19,282 nucleotides of DNA from UMGS172 sp045651745 (GTDB taxonomy: Bacteria > Bacillota > Clostridia > Oscillospirales > Acutalibacteraceae). Positions 15,627 through 19,282 of this stretch are shown piece by piece (position 1 is the first letter of the stretch; every line of letters starts with the position of its first letter). The stretch covers positions 1-19,282 of the forward strand of contig JAZRSW010000102.1 of the NCBI GenBank assembly GCA_045651745.1. Reading direction: 5' to 3'. The notes beneath the pieces were generated by a model, which was given only the letters and a program-made list of their open reading frames with translations, did no database searches and was not told the DNA's origin. Position numbers and translations under genes: made by a program.

Positions 15627-16766
15627 ATGATTTATTTTGATAATGCCGCAACAACAGGTGTTAAGCCGATTGAGGTTCAAAATGCGGTGCAAAAGGCATT
15701 AAAAGAATACTCTGTTAATCCCGGTCGCGGTGGGTATGATGCTTCGGTAAAATGTTCCGAGATGATTTATAATACACGAAGAAAAATATCCGATTTCTTT
15801 AACGCGAATGCACCTGAAAGGGTTATTTTTACTCAAAATTGCACAACGGCATTAAATACGGTCATTAAGGGGATAGTAAGACCTGGTGACCATATTGTAA
15901 CATCATGTTTAGAGCATAATGCTGTTGCGCGTCCTTTGTATAAGTTAGAAAGAATGGGTGCGGATATAGACTATGCTGAAGTGATTTTTGGCGGCCCACA
16001 TGCGACGGCACCCTCTTTTGAAAGCCTTATTCGACCTGATACTCGGTTGGTGATATGCACTCACGCGTGTAATGTAACAGGAGAGGTATTACCCATTCGT
16101 GAAATTGGAAAAATTTGTGCCGAAAGAGGTGTGCCTTTTGCGGTTGATGCTGCACAAACGGCGGGCTTATTGGATATTGATATGCTCGATATGAAGATTG
16201 ATTATCTTTGTATAGCACCGCATAAGGGTTTGTACGCGCCAATGGGTACGGGTGTGCTGATAGCATTGGGTAATATCCCCGATACCTTAACCGAAGGTGG
16301 TACAGGCTCAATGTCAATAAGTTATGAACAGCCTGAGGATTACCCCGAAAGATTTGAGAGCGGCACATTAAACGTACCGGGCATTATTGGTATTTCAGCA
16401 GGGTTGGATTTTGTTATTAAGCAGAAAAGAGAAAATATATACCGACACGAGTTGGAAATGATAAGGTATATTTATGACAGATTAAATTCTATTAAAGGTA
16501 TACAACTTTATACAAAAAGACCTGAGTATGGGGATTTTGTGCCAACGTTGTCTTTTAATATAAGGGGCAAGGAAAGTACGTCGGTTGCGTCTATGCTTTC
16601 AGAAAACGGAATAGCCGTAAGAGCAGGACTTCATTGCGCGCCGATGGCACATCGAAGAATAGGTACTATTGATAGCGGAACGGTTAGAATTTGTTTGTCT
16701 TCTTTCAACAATTTGAAAGAAGCAGAAGTTTTTATAAATACTGTTAAAAACTTTACAAAAAAATAA
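15627..16766 (+). CDS. Cysteine desulfurase family PLP enzyme
   Basis: A 379-residue class V aminotransferase-fold enzyme. Family members remove sulfur (or selenium) from cysteine (or selenocysteine), giving alanine and an enzyme persulfide. Visible are FDNAATT (4-10), TQNCTTALN (69-77), LEHNA (95-99, ring-stacking H98), VDAAQTAG (173-180, D174 and Q177), the Schiff-base lysine K200 in APHKGLYAP, and the catalytic cysteine C337 in RAGLHCAP, followed by GTVRICLSSFN. The RAGLHCAPMAH context fits the Firmicutes subgroup annotated as "cysteine desulfurase family protein" (TIGR01977-like), distinct from classical IscS and SufS. AGGAGGTGA at 15613-15621 is an excellent ribosome binding site for the ATG at 15627; an upstream in-frame GTG (15618) lies inside it. 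No iron-sulfur scaffold or thiouridylase gene is adjacent; only the DUF3343 carrier accompanies it. Confidence 0.92.
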   Translation: MIYFDNAATTGVKPIEVQNAVQKALKEYSVNPGRGGYDASVKCSEMIYNTRRKISDFFNANAPERVIFTQNCTTALNTVIKGIVRPGDHIVTSCLEHNAVARPLYKLERMGADIDYAEVIFGGPHATAPSFESLIRPDTRLVICTHACNVTGEVLPIREIGKICAERGVPFAVDAAQTAGLLDIDMLDMKIDYLCIAPHKGLYAPMGTGVLIALGNIPDTLTEGGTGSMSISYEQPEDYPERFESGTLNVPGIIGISAGLDFVIKQKRENIYRHELEMIRYIYDRLNSIKGIQLYTKRPEYGDFVPTLSFNIRGKESTSVASMLSENGIAVRAGLHCAPMAHRRIGTIDSGTVRICLSSFNNLKEAEVFINTVKNFTKK

Positions 16767-16786
16767 TAAAAATTGTAAATTTTCTA

Positions 16787-16816
16787 TTGATTATAGTGTA
16801 TGACTTATGTTACAAT
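16787..16816 (+). promoter_or_regulatory. Extended -10 promoter of cdaA-cdaR
   Basis: TTGATT (16787-16792), an 18-bp spacer and TACAAT (16811-16816), preceded by a TGT extended -10 element (16808-16810). The start should be near 16823. The upstream in-frame ATG at 16807 overlaps this promoter, which rules it out as the cdaA start. Confidence 0.7.
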
Positions 16817-16851
16817 ACAATTGTATAAAATTATTTGAAGGATGTGAGAAT

Positions 16852-17736
16852 ATGCAAGCGTTTTTTGTTGGTATGTGGAATAACATTTCAGGCTTTTTTA
16901 AACAACTTTTGATGGCTTTTGCCGATGTGCGTTTTGTTGATATTCTCGATATCCTTATTGTTGCGTATGTTATATATAAAACAATAGGCTTTTTGAAGGA
17001 AACAAGAGCAAAGGTTCTTATTAAAGGTTTAGGTCTTTTGCTTGCAATTTGGTTTGTTGCACAATGGCTTGACCTTATCAGTATTAAGTGGTTGCTTAAT
17101 AAATTCTTTAATTACGCTATTATCGCTATCGCTATCATATTCCAGCCTGAACTTCGCAGTGCTTTGGAACGTGTTGGTCACTCTTCTTTAAGCCGTTTTG
17201 GCGTCGGTGGTGATACCGATGAGGCTTCAACTGTTAAGTGTATTGATGAAGTATGCAAGGCTTGCGCATCTATGCAAGAACAGAAAATCGGCGCTTTGAT
17301 AGTGTTTGAGCGTTCAACACCTCTTGGTGAGGTTATCTTGACCGGTACTAAGGTTGACGCTACTGTTTCGGCAGAGCTTGTCGGTAATGTATTTTATCCA
17401 AAGTCGCCGTTGCATGATGGTGGTATGGTTATACGTGATGACCGCATTGCTTCTGCAGGTTGCATTTTGCCGTTGACGTCTAATAATGAGTTAAGTAAAG
17501 AATTAGGCACACGTCATCGCGCAGCAGTTGGTATGAGCGAAACCTCGGATGCTATCGTTGTTGTTGTTTCAGAGGAAACGGGTGTTATATCTGTTTGCAG
17601 CGGCGGTATAATAGAGAGAAACTTTAATCAAATGAGTTTGCGTGAAAAACTTTACGCTGAACTTATTACAGTGAACAATGTTGAAAAGACAAGTCTTTTA
17701 ACAAGAGTTGTTTCCTTCTTTAAAAACAAAAAATAA
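16852..17736 (+). CDS. cdaA: Diadenylate cyclase CdaA (c-di-AMP synthase)
   Basis: A 294-residue membrane-anchored enzyme that condenses two ATP into cyclic di-AMP, the signal controlling potassium and osmolyte balance and cell-wall integrity in Firmicutes. Three N-terminal membrane helices (about 29-48, 57-72, 82-99) carry the phrase IIFQPELRSALERVG (95-109). The cytosolic cyclase domain holds PLHDGG (186-191), RHRAA (221-225) and VVSEETGVIS (238-247). The family's DGA motif reads DGG here (G191), a small change next to the catalytic aspartate D189. The start is the ATG at 16852 behind AAGGA (16838-16842). cdaR follows after a 33-nt gap, the usual arrangement, and transcription is probably shared. 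glmM, the common third gene, is not the next gene here. Confidence 0.96.
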   Translation: MQAFFVGMWNNISGFFKQLLMAFADVRFVDILDILIVAYVIYKTIGFLKETRAKVLIKGLGLLLAIWFVAQWLDLISIKWLLNKFFNYAIIAIAIIFQPELRSALERVGHSSLSRFGVGGDTDEASTVKCIDEVCKACASMQEQKIGALIVFERSTPLGEVILTGTKVDATVSAELVGNVFYPKSPLHDGGMVIRDDRIASAGCILPLTSNNELSKELGTRHRAAVGMSETSDAIVVVVSEETGVISVCSGGIIERNFNQMSLREKLYAELITVNNVEKTSLLTRVVSFFKNKK

Positions 17737-17769
17737 TCATTATCTAATTATGAAAGGATGTGACGGCAA

Positions 17770-19116
17770 ATGAATTTTAATCTAATTAACTTAATTAATC
17801 GTTGGTTTGGGAATAAAAAATTCTTGATAGCTTTTTCGCTTGTATGTGCCGTCATTTTCTGGCTTGTTATTGATATCACCGAAAATCCCACAAGGGAAAT
17901 TACTGTTAATGATGTGAAGGTTTCTATTTCTAACCAAATTGATGATGGCGGTAATGTTTTAATGGCTTTAGGGGAAACTGAAAGGGATGTTTCTGTTACA
18001 GTCAGCGGACCGGGTTATATCGTAAGTAACGTCAAAAAAAGTGATATTATCGTTTCGGTTGTTTCTTATTCCGATGTTAACCGTCCCGGCACTTATGTTT
18101 TGAATTTAACGGCAAGTGTAGACGTTTCGGGATGTCAAATTTCTAAAATATCACCGTCTTATATTCAGGTGGATTATGACTATGATGCAGCTACCGATAT
18201 TCCTGTTGAGATAGATGTTTCGAGTATTCAGGAAGTTGTTACTGCTGACCGTGAAATATATAAAAGCAGTTTAAAGTCGAATTCTGACGGTCTTGATATA
18301 CCATATCTTAATATTAGCGGACCTTCTGAGGTTGTGGCATCAGTTAAAAAGGTTGTTGCTGTGCCAAAATTAACCGCAGTTGTTTTGCCTGAAACTCAAA
18401 ACTATGAGGTAGAATTGAAGTTTTATGATGCTTTGGGTAATTTGGTTGAATCGTCGCAACTAATTTATAAAAAAGATATATATGTTAGAGTTGTAGTCTA
18501 TAAGGTTGTTGATGTTGGATTAAAACCCACATTTGAAAATATGCCTTTAAGTTATTCGTCAAGCTCAATAGGATTGCCTGAATATAATCTTTATCGTTAT
18601 AGTGATAAAACGCGCGCAAATGAAAAATTGACAACCGTAAAGGTCAGAGGTCCTATTGATACTGTTGATGGATTGTTGTCTTCAGGGTTGAGCCTTTCTG
18701 CGATAGATTTTATGAAGGTTACTTCAAATAATACCTCTTTTAATGTTTCGTTCGTTTTGCCTGAAGGTGTCGAGGTTATTGACGGTACCGAAGAAGTCAC
18801 TGTTGCTTTGAAGTTTGGTAGATTGGTAAATACTAATATTGAACTTGAGCCGTCAAACATTCAGTTTATCGGTTTGCCGCAAGGTATGACCGCAAATTCG
18901 GTCATTACTAATAAAACTATAAAAGTAAAGGTATGTTATGACCGAAATAAAACAAGTAAAGTTACGGCAAAAGATTTCAATTTGACTGTGGATTTAACCG
19001 GTATAACAACTCCTTCAACCTTGACTAAAACGATTAAGGTTACTGCGGCATCTGCATCGTGCTATGCTTGGGCAATTTCTATCAACCCCGCTGAAACCAA
19101 TATCGAAATAAAATAA
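17770..19116 (+). CDS. cdaR: CdaR, YbbR-domain regulator of CdaA
   Basis: A 448-residue membrane-anchored protein that binds CdaA and modulates c-di-AMP output. A short cytoplasmic N-terminus is followed by one helix (about 17-35) and an extracytoplasmic part of four YbbR-like repeats, roughly 40-150, 150-255, 255-350 and 350-448. Each has the small beta-rich pattern with a VxG-P type turn: VSGPGYI, ISGPSEVV, VRGPIDTV and FIGLPQGM. Length and domain count match Firmicutes CdaR. The ribosome binding site AAAGGA (17753-17758) is 11 nt from the ATG, with the same AAGGATGTGA wording seen before cdaA. An AAT triplet run follows the stop, then a terminator. Confidence 0.94.
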   Translation: MNFNLINLINRWFGNKKFLIAFSLVCAVIFWLVIDITENPTREITVNDVKVSISNQIDDGGNVLMALGETERDVSVTVSGPGYIVSNVKKSDIIVSVVSYSDVNRPGTYVLNLTASVDVSGCQISKISPSYIQVDYDYDAATDIPVEIDVSSIQEVVTADREIYKSSLKSNSDGLDIPYLNISGPSEVVASVKKVVAVPKLTAVVLPETQNYEVELKFYDALGNLVESSQLIYKKDIYVRVVVYKVVDVGLKPTFENMPLSYSSSSIGLPEYNLYRYSDKTRANEKLTTVKVRGPIDTVDGLLSSGLSLSAIDFMKVTSNNTSFNVSFVLPEGVEVIDGTEEVTVALKFGRLVNTNIELEPSNIQFIGLPQGMTANSVITNKTIKVKVCYDRNKTSKVTAKDFNLTVDLTGITTPSTLTKTIKVTAASASCYAWAISINPAETNIEIK

Positions 19117-19135
19117 TAATAATAATAGTATAGTT

Positions 19136-19178
19136 ACCGACTGCCGAGCCGATTTCAAGGCACGACGGTCGGTTTTTT
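19136..19178 (+). terminator. Terminator of cdaA-cdaR
   Basis: ACCGAC (19136-19141) pairs with GTCGGT (19168-19173). Additional inner pairing (GCC 19148-19150 with GGC 19159-19161) and mismatches lie between, and six T's follow. It implies that the next gene is a separate unit or depends on read-through. Confidence 0.82.
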
Positions 19179-19223
19179 GTAGCACCTTTTTTATGTTTCT
19201 CATAATATATAAAGGGTGATATT

Positions 19224-19282
19224 ATGACAGAAACATTATTTGGTGTTTTAGCAATAGTCCTTTGTATTATCGGCTCGGTGTC
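19224..19282 (+). CDS. Start of a membrane protein, cut by the window edge
   Basis: An ATG at 19224 follows AAGGGTGA (19212-19219). The 19 visible codons read MTETLFGVLAIVLCIIGSV, a hydrophobic helix that looks like the first membrane segment or a signal anchor. Too little is present to name it. It does not resemble the start of GlmM, which is soluble. Confidence 0.55.
   Translation, partial: MTETLFGVLAIVLCIIGSV

Noticed and set aside
16752..16779. Inverted repeat TTTACAA/TTGTAAA after the desulfurase gene as a terminator
   Set aside because: The stem is only 7 bp, AT-rich, with a 14-nt loop and a weak T-run; too unstable to call.
16807..16851. Longer cdaA start at ATG 16807
   Set aside because: The ATG lies in the extended -10 promoter; the ATG at 16852 has a proper ribosome binding site and gives the normal CdaA N-terminus.
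19109..19128. AAT triplet run after cdaR as a functional repeat
   Set aside because: Only about five units in AT-rich spacer DNA; likely incidental, with nothing to tie it to function.
1..19282. Mobile elements, CRISPR arrays, toxin-antitoxin or phage-defence genes
   Set aside because: No transposase, integrase, spaced repeats, terminal inverted repeats or defence-type domains were seen; every sizeable gene has a housekeeping or envelope-type assignment except the one at 7981-9054.

Overview
The window reads as chromosomal DNA of a low-GC, Gram-positive-type bacterium, most likely a gut-type Clostridia (Oscillospirales/Ruminococcaceae-like). This is inferred from the AT-rich base composition, strong AGGAGG-type ribosome binding sites, consensus sigma-A promoters, U-tracted terminators, a fused SecDF, a CdaA-CdaR pair, a YegS/DgkB-type lipid kinase and a lipobox-bearing solute-binding protein. 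I see no phage genes, transposases, CRISPR arrays, tRNA or rRNA.

Layout, left to right. Positions 1-328 hold a terminator, probably of an upstream gene, and AT-rich DNA with a weak promoter. Then come a PLP-dependent AspT-like aminotransferase (329-1597) and a fused preprotein translocase SecDF (1730-4336). SecDF has its own promoter, a 5' hairpin and a Ser/Thr-rich insert. Two hairpins separate it from convergent serC (4447-5535, minus), which has a perfect consensus promoter.

The next block is a tight five-gene plus-strand operon (5805-11523). Its genes are a glycosyltransferase-GtrA-phosphodiester glycosidase triple fusion, an unknown membrane-anchored protein, a PAP2 phosphatase, a diacylglycerol-kinase-type lipid kinase and a membrane-anchored alpha/beta hydrolase. 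It ends at a strong bidirectional terminator. Together these genes suggest making and exporting a polyprenyl-phosphate-linked sugar, extracellular glycan processing, and lipid-phosphate recycling. This cassette is the most interesting part of the window.

A solitary ABC-type solute-binding lipoprotein (11601-12989, minus) follows, divergent from an Sfp-type phosphopantetheinyl transferase (13303-13932) and an AI-2E family membrane protein (14021-15265). Next is a two-gene unit of a DUF3343 Se/S-carrier-like protein, starting at UUG, and a cysteine desulfurase family enzyme (15394-16766). Last come the c-di-AMP synthase gene cdaA and its regulator cdaR (16852-19116), a terminator, and the first 19 codons of a membrane protein cut by the window edge.

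Several longest-ORF starts are wrong. In serC and cdaA the upstream ATGs lie inside a recognisable promoter. In the fusion, lipid kinase, AI-2E and desulfurase genes an upstream GTG lies in or before the ribosome binding site. In the solute-binding protein gene the upstream ATG overlaps it. Starts given here are corrected accordingly.
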